47,051 bases of DNA from an uncultured Clostridia bacterium (GTDB lineage: Bacteria > Bacillota > Clostridia > UMGS1883): the NCBI GenBank assembly GCA_947589005.1, contig CANPZO010000021.1, positions 1-47,051 on the forward strand. Direction: 5' to 3'. Positions within the stretch are counted from its first letter, which is position 1. Every line of letters starts with the position of its first letter. Position numbers and translations under genes: made by a program. Positions 36,501-45,309 of the stretch are shown here, piece by piece. Below the pieces are notes generated by a model. The model saw nothing but the letters and a program-made list of their open reading frames with translations. It had not been told where the DNA came from and ran no database searches.

Positions 36501-36748
36501 GAGATTTGAACCTCCTCGGAAAGGGGAGTGATAGACGATTTGTCCCAAGTAAAGTAGGATGTCCACGAGGAACGGTCTCCCTCGAAGCCCGCGTCGGCGG
36601 GCATTTTGACCTCGCTTATCACTCTGTACCTGTGACCGTTGATATCAACAGTCTCCACCTCCTCGGCGGCGGCGGTAAATGCCGGCACCACGGAGACAAG
36701 CATTGCAAGAGCGACAAAAAGCGCCAGAATTTTACCTGTTTTTTTCAT
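33539..36748 (-). CDS. Secreted multidomain protein with carbohydrate-binding-like modules
   Basis: 1,069 residues, signal peptide about 1-28. Modules by eye: a CBM4/9-like jelly roll (about 45-225, ending FDDFAIYEI), a short MucBP-like beta unit (232-307), a second CBM4/9-like jelly roll (312-495, NLLADGGFDSGSLEGW to YDNFFLYEL), another MucBP-like unit (503-575), an Ig-like Big_4 region (576-648), a LamG-like beta-sandwich (650-815, ending VQVTNIQVH) and two C-terminal beta regions. I recognise no catalytic domain, so it probably binds a glycan. No wall anchor is seen. AGGAGG precedes the ATG. It lies between the giant gene and the 56-residue peptide gene. Confidence 0.82.
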   Translation of the reverse strand: MKKTGKILALFVALAMLVSVVPAFTAAAEEVETVDINGHRYRVISEVKMPADAGFEGDRSSWTSYFTWDKSSITPLSEEVQISTENVHSGSQALYVPGNGGTGSIDGSFVGMFYFNEDKSPVAEEKIYAFTFWRYAPNGRMSISVGASADPYSQTVDYDADFASQYGSWGNNGGQGSDISNLTSGRWAREGVLIKTTAGVSTMVKVFARYCGGNYFDDFAIYEIDPEPIQPDATATIRLIKEDAEPEILGKVENLYAGDTMELPSAYDYEGIVEPDFEEGIVYTYTNPEPIVLQEGDENYLDIAYGPYKQIVSENLLADGGFDSGSLEGWFTGEGTPLADAPGTAYLEDGALHTVASGTGYGTAGSFETRWPIPEPGASYLIGADVMATTGTREGYGHQYAWFLTWGNPDNETGDDGLPVSEQTSVIADYMDGSTAGQLGSDGSNGLHPLVADEYVTRAFAYTTAETDTDFGFRTAWLRDCTAVYDNFFLYELDDIAADPNAVRYNIVYTLDGTAEGEVLGRSATQRGTAGDVVDVPEGALEAARLGNVFYTNEAAKITLEAGVEEYYVPVKAIAAITGAVADTVKTVGDYAPFLPATAKLVTDNEEFNKTYDQTVSVTDWAVDGGKAVGTVEGYEGITAVAEIETLDTTFTLIDNESQASQNNYAKGQQAYVRFPNYMETPFVIEMTVTLNSAGNQFLFINDSSNDGFFGPDQVAIGLNGNFTPVNGNGSGGRVSDDAGIMAMETGKPYYVLIEVDPENNNYTASVSDGTNSATAENMGFRTNSGMVDGLVAIGNTNANSPDGAVQVTNIQVHAPEVEVPDAAGISAGLGYVTADETEKLTINFTVDGAYAGQYLTIIAQDSVVEGNALTTPTVVYDEPLTDGDNLIALIPGSPNMTYTAIVSDANSGYALAKTSATLYPMVAADIAANLKDYTTAKSLARIDQAIEAISAGGAVYDAEGNFGDGRDAFIDVEIGEDSTVITLDRGLYDKGIGFRASTKVGVKGDLKDAVKDELFYKITITGDDVTLESADMSVTLSLDSVEIEFVETEITQPAADGADADFGFIPEL

Positions 36749-36946
36749 TACACTTTTCCTCCTATAAATTTAAATTTGTTTAAATCCGGATATTGCCGGA
36801 CATTTAAACCTGATTTTATCGGGCTGGGCGGCGGCAAAACGGACGTCGCTTGATGAGGGCTCGGCGAAAGCTCCGTTCCGCCGCCGCTGACCCGTGATTT
36901 TTACTTTATGACCACCTCCGGACGAGCTTTATCATATTTGCAGATA
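36749..36946 (-). other. Structured intergenic region between the giant and the 1,069-residue genes
   Basis: No gene. Holds a long GC-rich hairpin (36827-36834 with 36878-36885, plus ACGGA/TCCGT inside) and a second stem TTTAAAT/ATTTAAA with paired CCGG arms (about 36779-36808). Neither has a clear T-tract and no convincing promoter lies between, so these stems may mark processing or partial termination, letting the two genes be expressed at different levels from one transcript. Confidence 0.5.
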
Positions 36947-39900
36947 TTATTTCACTTTTACCGCTCTCATGACGGGCCTCATATTCCCGTCCCAGAGGAA
37001 TGCCTTTATGGAGCCTCTGGCGGGCACGCTCTCCTCAAGCTGAACCGCCAGCTGGAGCCTGCCGCGGGCGTCTACCTCAACGTCGCTCTTTTTCACTTCG
37101 ATGATATCGCCGGAGGGCGTATAGGAGGCCACGTAGACCGATGCCTTGAAGGTATCCTCCTCGTTGTTGAGCACCTCCACGCTGACGGTCTTTGCGGAAG
37201 CCTTGTAGTCGGCGGAGGCTATGCCGTAGGAGTTATTCTCCTCAAGGCCGGCGTTTTCGCCGTTGATAATATCCTTGAGCTCCGAGGGGGTGAGCACACG
37301 GTCATAAATCCGGAAGTCTCTCATTGTTCCTCCGTACTGGCCCATGACATTGTAACCGTTTACGCTGATGCTGCCGGGAGCCAGCTCAATGTACTGGTCG
37401 GCCATGCCGTTGATGTAGGTTCTGGCGATGCCGGTCACGGCGTCATAGGTGATTGCCAAATGAACCTCGCCGGGGTTGGACTTGCTGGCGGAGCCGTCGG
37501 TAGTTCCGCCGTGGGTTCTGTTCCAGTCGGAATTGGACCAGATGTTGCTGCTGTCATAGCCTGCGCCGCTGACGGTAAGCGTCGGTACGGAGGAGGAATT
37601 GTTCACCGCATACTTGAACTGACCGTCGGCCAGACTGAGCACCGTGCCGCCCCAGTTGGACGCGGCGCTAAATTCCACAAAGGCGGAAATTGTAAAGCTG
37701 GCGCTGTCTATAAGGTCGTTCGGGAGCTGAACGTACCCGTTCGCCGTCGTCGTAAGCACTCCGTTCTCAACGGTTTCGCCAAAGGCGGTGGCGGCCTTCT
37801 TGCCGATACGGTCGATGAGTCTGTCCTCGGAAGCGCCCACAAAGGTGTAGTTTACATCCAAGCCGTCCTCAAAGTCAAATACGCTCTTGTCAAACTCGTA
37901 ATTTGTGTGTATGGCCGTTGGAAATCCTTCCGGGAAAGAGCTGTTCACTATCCAGTAGTAATAGTCGCCGCTCATCCAAACCAAGTCGAACTCGTTTTCG
38001 CCGGGCGTACCGGGGATTGAGTAGGGGCGGACATTGTTGACGGTGGAATTTCTCGTGATCTGCTCGCGGTCAAGTATCTCCCGCCCGTCGTCGCTCATTG
38101 TGTAGCGGATTATCTCATATACCTCTCCGAACACTCCCTTGACGGGAACGGAGCCGTAAATAACATTGGGGTTGTCGGTGTCGATGGAAAGGCCGCCGCT
38201 GTAGCACTGCTCGGTGCCGCTGGACAGATGGAAGGCTCCGCCCGCATCGTCAAGCTTGGTCTTTACCCACTGACCGGCGCTGGGATCCCACTTGGCATAA
38301 TAGTAGGTATGGCTCTTTTTGTCAGAGCTTATCCTTACCATCGCGATGACGGGAATTTCATCCTTGTCAAGGGCTATCTCCCATACCCAGCCGCGTTTGC
38401 TGGTAGTTCGGTCATCGACCACAAAGGAGGGATCGGTTTCGTTGTTGGTAACCCTGAACGGCAGACTCGTGGAAAGGGTCTCGCCTGTGGCTCCCTTAAA
38501 GGCGACCTTTACATTGCCCTCGGTGAAATCGGTGATCTGGACCGCGGTAAAGTAAATCGCGCAGGGGTCCACATTGTCGGGGTGAGTGGCGCTGTAGGTC
38601 ACATAGATGGTATCTCTGCCGTTGGAGGCATACTTGGCATAGGGACGGCAGCCACTGCTCTGAGCGGTGGAGTTGATGAGCTGTCTGGGCCCCCATGTAA
38701 ACCTGAGGGTATAGTCGTTATCGGCCGTTGGCATTTCCATCTGAGCTATGGTAGGATGCCAGTTGACGCCTCTCCAGCACATATAGATGTGCTCAGGGTC
38801 ATCGGAGAGAATGAAGGGATTGGGATAGGTAGTGTTATCCGCCGTTACAAGCTTCTTCTCCTGACCGAGAGTGGTAATGTCGCCGGGCCGCTGTGAAACT
38901 CTGTAGTAGAAGGCCGCCTCGTCGGTATGACGGGAGTAAATGATCAGAATATGCTCGTCCGGCAGAACCAGAAAAGCGGGATTGTCGTGATCGTCAGGCT
39001 GGAAGTTTGTGCGAATAAGGGTTTCGCTGACCTCGCCTGTGAGATTGTTGTACTGGGTGGCCTTTATTGAGCCGTGTACGTCGATGTAGCCAACGTAGGT
39101 CATATCGATAGTGCCATCATCGTTCACATAGTGGAAAGCACGGTTATCGGCAAACCAGCAGTAAGAGCCCTCGGGCGATATCTCGTATCCGCTGTACATA
39201 TCGTCGGCGGAAACAAGGGAGTATACAAGGGAAATAACATTAAGTCCCTCGTCCTCCTCATCGGCGGTGACATCGACGGAAAGAGTGGAAAGCTCCTCTC
39301 TGTAGGTGTAGATATCCTCCCCGACGGTTATGAAAGCGTCGGGCGTAAGCTTATAGGTGTAGGTTGTTCCCGTGGCAATCTTGGGAATTATCACATCGCC
39401 GCGCAGAGAGTTGCCGTCGGTGTCCACCGTCTTTACCACCACATTGGCGCGCTCGTAATAAACCGGGTCGCCCTCGATATATACCAGCTCAAGCTGTGCC
39501 GCCTGATTGGAGGCTATGGAGCCCCAATAGTTGGCCGCCGTGTCGGTGCGGAAGGCAATGGACAGAGTGTCGGTGTAATCCATGTATGCCAGGCAGTCGG
39601 TTATATCCAGTTCCTTCCAACCGGTGGTGCCGTTGGAGAAGGACATCGAACCCAGGTATACATCCGAGGTTCCGCCGAACTGAGGCTCGTTGTTCCACGT
39701 AATGGTATTTCCGCTCCAACCGTTGTCGTCTATAAGGTAGAAGTCGGTGGTTCTGGAAACATTGTTTGTCGCCTGCTGAACATATATTCTGAGCTTGGCG
39801 CTTATGATTTTGGAGTACTTATACTCCTCGCCGGGGAGCGTGAATTTTATGAAGGAATCCCTGGTGCTGTTGGCGCCGGCCGTCCCCTCCGTGCCGGAGG

Positions 39901-42900
39901 TCAAAAGACCGGAAGCTGTGCTTTGCACCGTATCGGGCTGGGCGTCGTTGGTAAAGCCGTTATCGGACACAACGGCCGTCTTTGCAACTATGTCGCCCGA
40001 ATATGCCAGTTTTTCATAAACAATGTGGATGGTGTTGTCTCCGATCCCAAGCTTGGGGTCCGTAACTCTTACGCTAAGGTTGGAACGCTCCGCGCTGAAC
40101 ATATAGTTGGCGCCGTCCTCGTCCTGGAAGTAAGGCTCGGGAGTATTGGTGTATACATACGTGGAGCCGATTATGGAGCCCTCCGAAACCTGCGTCTTTT
40201 CCTCAAGGACATTGCCTTCGGTGTCCTCAACCACCATGTAGACCGGAACACGTTCGCGGGAAGGACCGGTTCCGTCATTTTTGTAAGTGATCTCCAGCTT
40301 GGGCTCGAGCCCGTCTCCGGCCTCAATCGAGGTGACGTAGGAGGAAGCCGTATCGCTGGAAAGGCCGATTGAAAGGTCTACCGTATCGTTGGGGATGGCC
40401 GCAAGCGCGTCGGTAATATCTATCTCATACCAGCCGGTCTCGTTGTGGCCGAAGGATACGCCGCCTATGGCGGAACCTATGGCGGGAGCGTTGTTCCATG
40501 TAAGGGTATCGGCGCTCCATGTGGGTTCCGTGATGGAGGCATTTATCGTGCGTCCGGTGTTGTTGCCGGTTCTGTTCACATAGAAGCCCAGCTTTGCGGA
40601 GGTTATCTCACTGAATGATATCTCGGCCAAACTGAACATCAGGTAAGAATTCCTGTCGGACAGTGCGCCCACGCTGCCGCCCATGTTGGTAACAAGAAGA
40701 TATGACGACGTATCCTGCACCGTGTCGGGCTGGGCGGAATCGGTATAAGCGTTCATGTAGGGCGAGAATACCGCTTTCAATTCCACGCCGGAATTCTCCT
40801 TGCCGTATACCAATACAATAACATTCTTTTCGGACTCGTCGGAAACCACAATTGTCGTGGTGGAAGCCTCCTCCATGTATACGTAGGTCTCTCCGTTATA
40901 GCTGCGGAACATATCCGGCGTTCCGTTATATTTATAAGTGCGTCCCACGGGTACTTGGGTCTCGTATACGGAGTCGGCCTCGAGAGGATTGCCGTCCTGA
41001 TCGACTATACGGAGGGTAACGTCCTCACGGGCGGAACCGTCGTCCAAATACGAAACCACCAATCTTGGGGCCGTGCCCTCGCCCTCCTCTACGGGATAAA
41101 CGTAGTAGCAGGCGGTGTCAACGGCCAGGCGGACGGAAAAGTCACCGGAGTTATTCTTGATATTGGCCGCCATGTAATCGGTAACGTCGATATCATACCA
41201 GCCCTCGGTATTTCCGCCGGGGAAGCTTACTGTCCCCATGACCTCTACCGGTCTGTAGGAAGGCGCGTTATTCCATGTGACCTCGCCCTTTGTCCAAGAG
41301 GAAGAAATTGGATAAGCACTTGTGGTACGGACGGCGGACTGATCCGTGTGGCGGACGTAAAATCTTATCTTGGCGTCCACTATTTCGGAGAAGTTGATAT
41401 AATTCATATCAAACTTCAGCAGAATATCACAATTTGTGCCGGCCGGATCTCTGCCGCCGTTATTGGAGGCAACAAGGCCGTTTTCATCGGTGGTTGGCAT
41501 ATTGGCCACACCGTCATTTATCCATGCGTTTTCCTTGGTGATAATGTTGTCGGTATAGAAGAGCGACCCGTCATAGCCAGCGTATACGAGGGTTATGACA
41601 TTATCGCCGTCGTCCTCGCCGACGGTTATGGTCAGCTTGTCGGTGGTCAGAGCGGGCCTGTAAAGGTATACCATACCCTCATGTTCGAACCGCTCGACAG
41701 GGCTGACGCTGAAGGTTCGGCCAAGGATACCCTCCTCCGTTTCTTCCTTTATCAGCTCGCCGTCGGCGTCAACGTAGCGGACGGTCACGTCCTTATAAAC
41801 CCTTTCGCCAACCTCACCGGCCGCGGTATAGTTGATTTTGAGCTTCATTGCGCTTTCTATTCCGGCCGCAACGGAAGAAATTTCCGTAACGGCGGTGTTG
41901 GCAACTACAACAAAGGATATCTCATCGGGAATATTCGTCTGTATCTCTTTCAGATATTCCGTGACGTCAAAGGCGTACAAGCCTGTGCCGTTCTGGGATA
42001 TGGTGACGGAATCGAGGGGCTTTTCCGCATCATGTCCGGGCTTGGTATTCCATGTGGCCGTAGCGGAGCTCCAATCGCTGCTGTCGGCGGCGTAAACCGT
42101 AAGATTGCGGTCGCCCGCGTTGGTGGCCGAGGTCACAACGAAGGAAAGCTCGGCGCTGTCCACTTCGGAAGCGTCAATAAACGAAGTGTCAAACTTGAAC
42201 AAGCCGTATCGGTTGGTTTTGGCGCCGTTGCCGCCCTCCGTGCCGGTAATCTGCACCATTCTGGAAACGTCCTGAACCGCGCCGGGGGCGTTTTCGACCA
42301 CATAAGCGTTGTCAGTGGCGGTCAGACTCACCTCGGCGGGCTCGCCGGGGTATATGGGCAGTCTGTCGTATACGAGTAATATGTAATTTTCCTCATTGCC
42401 GACAACTACCAAAGAGGTCACGGACTCGGAGGAATTATAGGAGTATATGCCGCCGTCGTCGGTTATTATAACGGCCTGCGGAGATCCGGTGTAGACAAAG
42501 GTCCTTCCCTCTATCTCGTCGGCGATAGTCTCGGGGGCGAGAATATCCTTTCCGTTCCGGTCAACCGTGCGGAGAACGATGTCGCCTCTGCGAGCCTCCG
42601 TAGCCTCGCCCTCATAATATTCAAGGTCAAGATAAGAGCCCTCAACCGCTATTTGCACGGAAGCGGTGTCCACCTCGAACAAAAAGCTCAGGTCCGTCTC
42701 TCCTCCAACGAGATTTTCCATAAACTCCGTCACGTCGATTTCCTGCACCGTGGGGCCGGTAAGCCTCGGAAGGGATATCGAGCCGGCCGCGGAGTCGGGC
42801 CTGTCGCCGGGAATTAGCGGAGCGGTATTCCAAGTAACATTGCCGTTGTTCCAAGCGGAGGAAACGGGATAGGCATAGAGCTTACGCATACCCTCGTTCG

Positions 42901-45106
42901 AGGAAGAGTTGAGCGCGAGGTGTATCTTGGTGCTCTTTATCTTCTCATAGGCAATGCCCGAAAGGTCAAACTTCAAAAGACCTATACGGTTCTGCATGGC
43001 CGTACTGGCCGTGGATGACGGGTCCGCCCAGTCCGGTTTGGAGCTTCTGGACACATCGAAGGCCCCGTTGGTCAAATTCTGTACGGAATTTGGCGTAGAC
43101 TCCATCGCCCATGCCCCGTCGATGGCGGGAGCCTGTCCGGTAAGAATTTGACCGGAGGGTTCGCCTGTTGGCAGGGGCTTATAAAGTATTTTAACGGCAT
43201 TGTCGTCGGGGTCGGGCTTAACGGATATTCTTCTGCTTGAGAAGCTGTCGCTGTAACCGTATTTAACGCCATCGACGTCAATCACCCATTCGGGAGCCGT
43301 GTTGAGGAAGTAATCCTGTCCCACCCAGAGGTAGTCCTCTTTATATGGTGTTTGAACCTCTTTCCCGTCGCTGGTAACGGTGCTGACGGTAAGGCTGCTG
43401 ACAGTGCCGTCGGGAAGAGCGGTGTAGACCAGTACAATTTCATTGTCCCCGCCGGAGCTTACGCGAACGGAAAGCTTAGAGCTGTCAGGGTCGTAGAGAT
43501 AGTATGTGCCGTCCACTCCCATTATCTCGTCTACGGTCTCGGTGAAGAAATAGGTTCTCCCCACCTCTATTTCACCGGCGTCCACAGGCTCGACAATGTC
43601 ACTTCCGTTTTCGTCCACTCGGCGTATTGTGACCTTGCGCTTTTCCTGATCCTCGCCCTCTCCGAAGCTCTTGAAGGTTAACTCAAGTGTCGGCGCAAGA
43701 CCCGTAGTATCATTGTGGGACGCCAGATAGTTGGCGGCGATGTCCACCTCAAAGCGGAATGATACCGCCTTATCCTCCGAGGTGAGGGTGCTGAGGTTAT
43801 TGAACACATTAAAGTCCAACCAACCGGTAGCGCCCTGCCACGACGAATATTCGCCCAAAACACCGCTGGTGGCGTCCGGCTGATTGTTCCACACGAGGGT
43901 TGCGCCGTCCCAATCATTGGTGGTTCGGTAAACCGTGAGCGTGCGGGTGGTGTTGTTTGTAGCGTTGGTTTGATATACGTGGAGGACCGCGTCGGAAATT
44001 ATATCCGCGCTGAACGACGAAAGGTCAAACTTCACAAAACCGTTTCTATCCGTATTCGCGCCGTTACCGCCGCCTCCCGGAGCCATTTTTGACAGAATGA
44101 GCTCCGCTCCGCTGCTCTGAACGGTGCCGGGCTGATCCATTCTGGTAAAGCCCGAATCGGAGGCGGGGATGCTCAAGGTCATAAAGCCGTCCTCGTCCGC
44201 CTCGATTTTTTTGTAGCGGATAATTATCTCGGCGCCCTCCTTAACCTCGGTTTCAAGGACGCTGTTTTCGTCGTCATACTGATAGTAGACTCCATCGATA
44301 TTGAGTATTGTCTGAATGTCGGACTTGCCGTACCTGTAGGTACGTCCGGTTACCTGACCCTCGATGACCCGGTCGGGCAGCACCGTATCGCCGTTGTTAT
44401 CAACAGTTTTCACCGTAATATCGTTTCTCGGTATGGCGCTCTGTCCGCTGCCCTCTTCATAAGAAACAAGGACGTAAGGCGCGTTGCCGTCCTTGGCGCC
44501 CATAGGCGAGATATATGTGGCGCCGGTGTTAACGGTCATTACGAGGGTCACGTCCTCCATATCGGGCTGAAGGGTGGCAAAATAGTCCGTCAAATCGACG
44601 CTCCCCCATCCGGCTCCGTCGCCGGAGTTTTGAGTGAGCTTGCCGATAGGCTCAACGCCGTTGTAATTTTCGTTTGCAAAACCGAAGTCCGGAGCGTCAT
44701 ACCACGTCAGGGTATCGCCGGACCAGTCCGGGGCGTCGTCCTCGATGGCATATATATAAGTGTCTCTCAAGCCGTTGTTTGAGAAGGATGATGTATACCA
44801 GAAAAACTCGGCCTTGGTTATTTGGCTGTAATTGATGCCCGCCAGGTCGATCTTCAGGTACGCATTACGCCTTGTGGCCGCTTTTGAGGCATAGCCTGAC
44901 GGCGGACTGATGCCGCTTATCAACAGGCTGGACGAACTGTCCTGAACGGAATCTCCCGCGTTTGCCTGGGTCCATCCGTTGTCAATGACATTAAGTCTTA
45001 CGTCCTCATGTGTGTCTCCCGGCGCGGCAAGGGCCTGCGCGGGAACGACCAGCGAGAACAGCACCGATATTGCCAATATCAATGCCAGAAGCTTTGTGCC
45101 TTTCAT
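36947..45106 (-). CDS. Giant secreted modular protein: DNRLRE/MucBP-like repeats, BNR propeller, LamG
   Basis: 2,719 residues. Signal peptide about 1-28. Seven DNRLRE/CBM96-like jelly rolls (about 36-216, 308-478, 655-830, 925-1093, 1182-1353, 1441-1608, 1706-1876), each with an x-T-W-N-x-x-P-type motif, alternate with eight MucBP-like modules (226-300, 488-563, 570-645, 838-914, 1103-1176, 1360-1436, 1617-1698, 1884-1963). Then a BNR_4-type beta-propeller (about 1976-2400: FADNRAFHY, DDHDNPAFLVLPD, TYPNPFILSDD), a LamG domain (2405-2605) and a C-terminal domain shared with the phosphoesterase protein. The start at 45106 has AAGGAAG and a signal peptide; the frame extends to 45325 by chance. 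No LPXTG or SLH. Likely a glycan-binding, possibly glycan-cleaving, exoprotein. Confidence 0.88.
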   Translation of the reverse strand: MKGTKLLALILAISVLFSLVVPAQALAAPGDTHEDVRLNVIDNGWTQANAGDSVQDSSSSLLISGISPPSGYASKAATRRNAYLKIDLAGINYSQITKAEFFWYTSSFSNNGLRDTYIYAIEDDAPDWSGDTLTWYDAPDFGFANENYNGVEPIGKLTQNSGDGAGWGSVDLTDYFATLQPDMEDVTLVMTVNTGATYISPMGAKDGNAPYVLVSYEEGSGQSAIPRNDITVKTVDNNGDTVLPDRVIEGQVTGRTYRYGKSDIQTILNIDGVYYQYDDENSVLETEVKEGAEIIIRYKKIEADEDGFMTLSIPASDSGFTRMDQPGTVQSSGAELILSKMAPGGGGNGANTDRNGFVKFDLSSFSADIISDAVLHVYQTNATNNTTRTLTVYRTTNDWDGATLVWNNQPDATSGVLGEYSSWQGATGWLDFNVFNNLSTLTSEDKAVSFRFEVDIAANYLASHNDTTGLAPTLELTFKSFGEGEDQEKRKVTIRRVDENGSDIVEPVDAGEIEVGRTYFFTETVDEIMGVDGTYYLYDPDSSKLSVRVSSGGDNEIVLVYTALPDGTVSSLTVSTVTSDGKEVQTPYKEDYLWVGQDYFLNTAPEWVIDVDGVKYGYSDSFSSRRISVKPDPDDNAVKILYKPLPTGEPSGQILTGQAPAIDGAWAMESTPNSVQNLTNGAFDVSRSSKPDWADPSSTASTAMQNRIGLLKFDLSGIAYEKIKSTKIHLALNSSSNEGMRKLYAYPVSSAWNNGNVTWNTAPLIPGDRPDSAAGSISLPRLTGPTVQEIDVTEFMENLVGGETDLSFLFEVDTASVQIAVEGSYLDLEYYEGEATEARRGDIVLRTVDRNGKDILAPETIADEIEGRTFVYTGSPQAVIITDDGGIYSYNSSESVTSLVVVGNEENYILLVYDRLPIYPGEPAEVSLTATDNAYVVENAPGAVQDVSRMVQITGTEGGNGAKTNRYGLFKFDTSFIDASEVDSAELSFVVTSATNAGDRNLTVYAADSSDWSSATATWNTKPGHDAEKPLDSVTISQNGTGLYAFDVTEYLKEIQTNIPDEISFVVVANTAVTEISSVAAGIESAMKLKINYTAAGEVGERVYKDVTVRYVDADGELIKEETEEGILGRTFSVSPVERFEHEGMVYLYRPALTTDKLTITVGEDDGDNVITLVYAGYDGSLFYTDNIITKENAWINDGVANMPTTDENGLVASNNGGRDPAGTNCDILLKFDMNYINFSEIVDAKIRFYVRHTDQSAVRTTSAYPISSSWTKGEVTWNNAPSYRPVEVMGTVSFPGGNTEGWYDIDVTDYMAANIKNNSGDFSVRLAVDTACYYVYPVEEGEGTAPRLVVSYLDDGSAREDVTLRIVDQDGNPLEADSVYETQVPVGRTYKYNGTPDMFRSYNGETYVYMEEASTTTIVVSDESEKNVIVLVYGKENSGVELKAVFSPYMNAYTDSAQPDTVQDTSSYLLVTNMGGSVGALSDRNSYLMFSLAEISFSEITSAKLGFYVNRTGNNTGRTINASITEPTWSADTLTWNNAPAIGSAIGGVSFGHNETGWYEIDITDALAAIPNDTVDLSIGLSSDTASSYVTSIEAGDGLEPKLEITYKNDGTGPSRERVPVYMVVEDTEGNVLEEKTQVSEGSIIGSTYVYTNTPEPYFQDEDGANYMFSAERSNLSVRVTDPKLGIGDNTIHIVYEKLAYSGDIVAKTAVVSDNGFTNDAQPDTVQSTASGLLTSGTEGTAGANSTRDSFIKFTLPGEEYKYSKIISAKLRIYVQQATNNVSRTTDFYLIDDNGWSGNTITWNNEPQFGGTSDVYLGSMSFSNGTTGWKELDITDCLAYMDYTDTLSIAFRTDTAANYWGSIASNQAAQLELVYIEGDPVYYERANVVVKTVDTDGNSLRGDVIIPKIATGTTYTYKLTPDAFITVGEDIYTYREELSTLSVDVTADEEDEGLNVISLVYSLVSADDMYSGYEISPEGSYCWFADNRAFHYVNDDGTIDMTYVGYIDVHGSIKATQYNNLTGEVSETLIRTNFQPDDHDNPAFLVLPDEHILIIYSRHTDEAAFYYRVSQRPGDITTLGQEKKLVTADNTTYPNPFILSDDPEHIYMCWRGVNWHPTIAQMEMPTADNDYTLRFTWGPRQLINSTAQSSGCRPYAKYASNGRDTIYVTYSATHPDNVDPCAIYFTAVQITDFTEGNVKVAFKGATGETLSTSLPFRVTNNETDPSFVVDDRTTSKRGWVWEIALDKDEIPVIAMVRISSDKKSHTYYYAKWDPSAGQWVKTKLDDAGGAFHLSSGTEQCYSGGLSIDTDNPNVIYGSVPVKGVFGEVYEIIRYTMSDDGREILDREQITRNSTVNNVRPYSIPGTPGENEFDLVWMSGDYYYWIVNSSFPEGFPTAIHTNYEFDKSVFDFEDGLDVNYTFVGASEDRLIDRIGKKAATAFGETVENGVLTTTANGYVQLPNDLIDSASFTISAFVEFSAASNWGGTVLSLADGQFKYAVNNSSSVPTLTVSGAGYDSSNIWSNSDWNRTHGGTTDGSASKSNPGEVHLAITYDAVTGIARTYINGMADQYIELAPGSISVNGYNVMGQYGGTMRDFRIYDRVLTPSELKDIINGENAGLEENNSYGIASADYKASAKTVSVEVLNNEEDTFKASVYVASYTPSGDIIEVKKSDVEVDARGRLQLAVQLEESVPARGSIKAFLWDGNMRPVMRAVKVK
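37907..39181 (-). other. BNR_4-like beta-propeller region of the giant protein
   Basis: Residues about 1976-2400. The layout (an early W-F-x-D-x-R, a D-D-H-x-N-P block, a Y-P-N-P block) resembles PF15892, which includes polysaccharide lyases of the ulvan-lyase type and uncharacterised enzymes. It is the only part of the protein likely to be catalytic. Arabinose genes nearby make an arabinan-type or pectic substrate plausible, but that is inference. Confidence 0.6.
39218..45001 (-). repeat. Tandem DNRLRE-MucBP coding repeats (7 + 8 modules)
   Basis: About 5.8 kb coding for alternating modules of roughly 170 and 75 residues. The protein copies are clearly related but far diverged (e.g. VTWNTAP, ATWNTKP, VTWNNAP, LTWNNAP, ITWNNEP at the same spot), so this is an old duplication rather than a recent DNA repeat. 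One MucBP-like module is doubled after the second jelly roll, breaking the strict alternation. Confidence 0.75.
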
Positions 45107-45157
45107 TACATTACTTCCTTTCTTTTTAATAAAAGCTACAGTACCGCTTTTATTTAT

Positions 45158-45186
45158 ATTATAAAATGTGCGTTTTGTTTTTTCCA
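45158..45186 (-). promoter_or_regulatory. Promoter of the giant gene with weak -35
   Basis: Minus strand: TATAAT (45158-45163), 17-bp spacer, TGGAAA (45181-45186) as a 4/6 match at -35. A weak -35 covered by a palindrome suggests control by an activator or repressor, most simply the divergent AraC protein. Confidence 0.55.
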
Positions 45187-45196
45187 TGGAAAAAAC
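45177..45196. promoter_or_regulatory. Perfect 20-bp palindrome (operator candidate)
   Basis: GTTTTTTCCATGGAAAAAAC, both arms 10 bp without a gap, centred near -37 of the giant gene. It overlaps the -35 box. AraC proteins more often bind direct repeats, so this might serve another dimeric regulator. Confidence 0.65.
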
Positions 45197-45211
45197 ATTT
45201 ATTTTTTTGTC

Positions 45212-45264
45212 AATTTCGCACATAATAGTTTTTATACTGCGAGTGAAGTTATATAATTTGCACA
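45212..45264 (-). promoter_or_regulatory. Repeated TGTGC(G)AAATT elements in the divergent region
   Basis: On the minus strand TGTGCGAAATT (45212-45222) and TGTGCAAATT (45255-45264) are near copies 43 bp apart, in direct orientation; a related TGTGCG occurs on the plus strand near 45167. Direct half-sites spaced by about four helical turns fit AraC-type binding, but this is a weak pattern. Confidence 0.35.
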
Positions 45265-45309
45265 AAATAAATATTTTTTGTAAATATCCAGTTTTTTTCT
45301 TTAGCTTCA

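Noticed and set aside
39218-45001. Recent DNA duplication or assembly artefact in the repeat region
   Set aside because: Modules are strongly diverged in sequence and differ in length, so a collapsed or expanded recent repeat is unlikely.
27908-45106. Sortase (LPXTG) or SLH anchors in the secreted proteins
   Set aside because: The three C-termini were read; none has the motif with a hydrophobic tail or SLH repeats.
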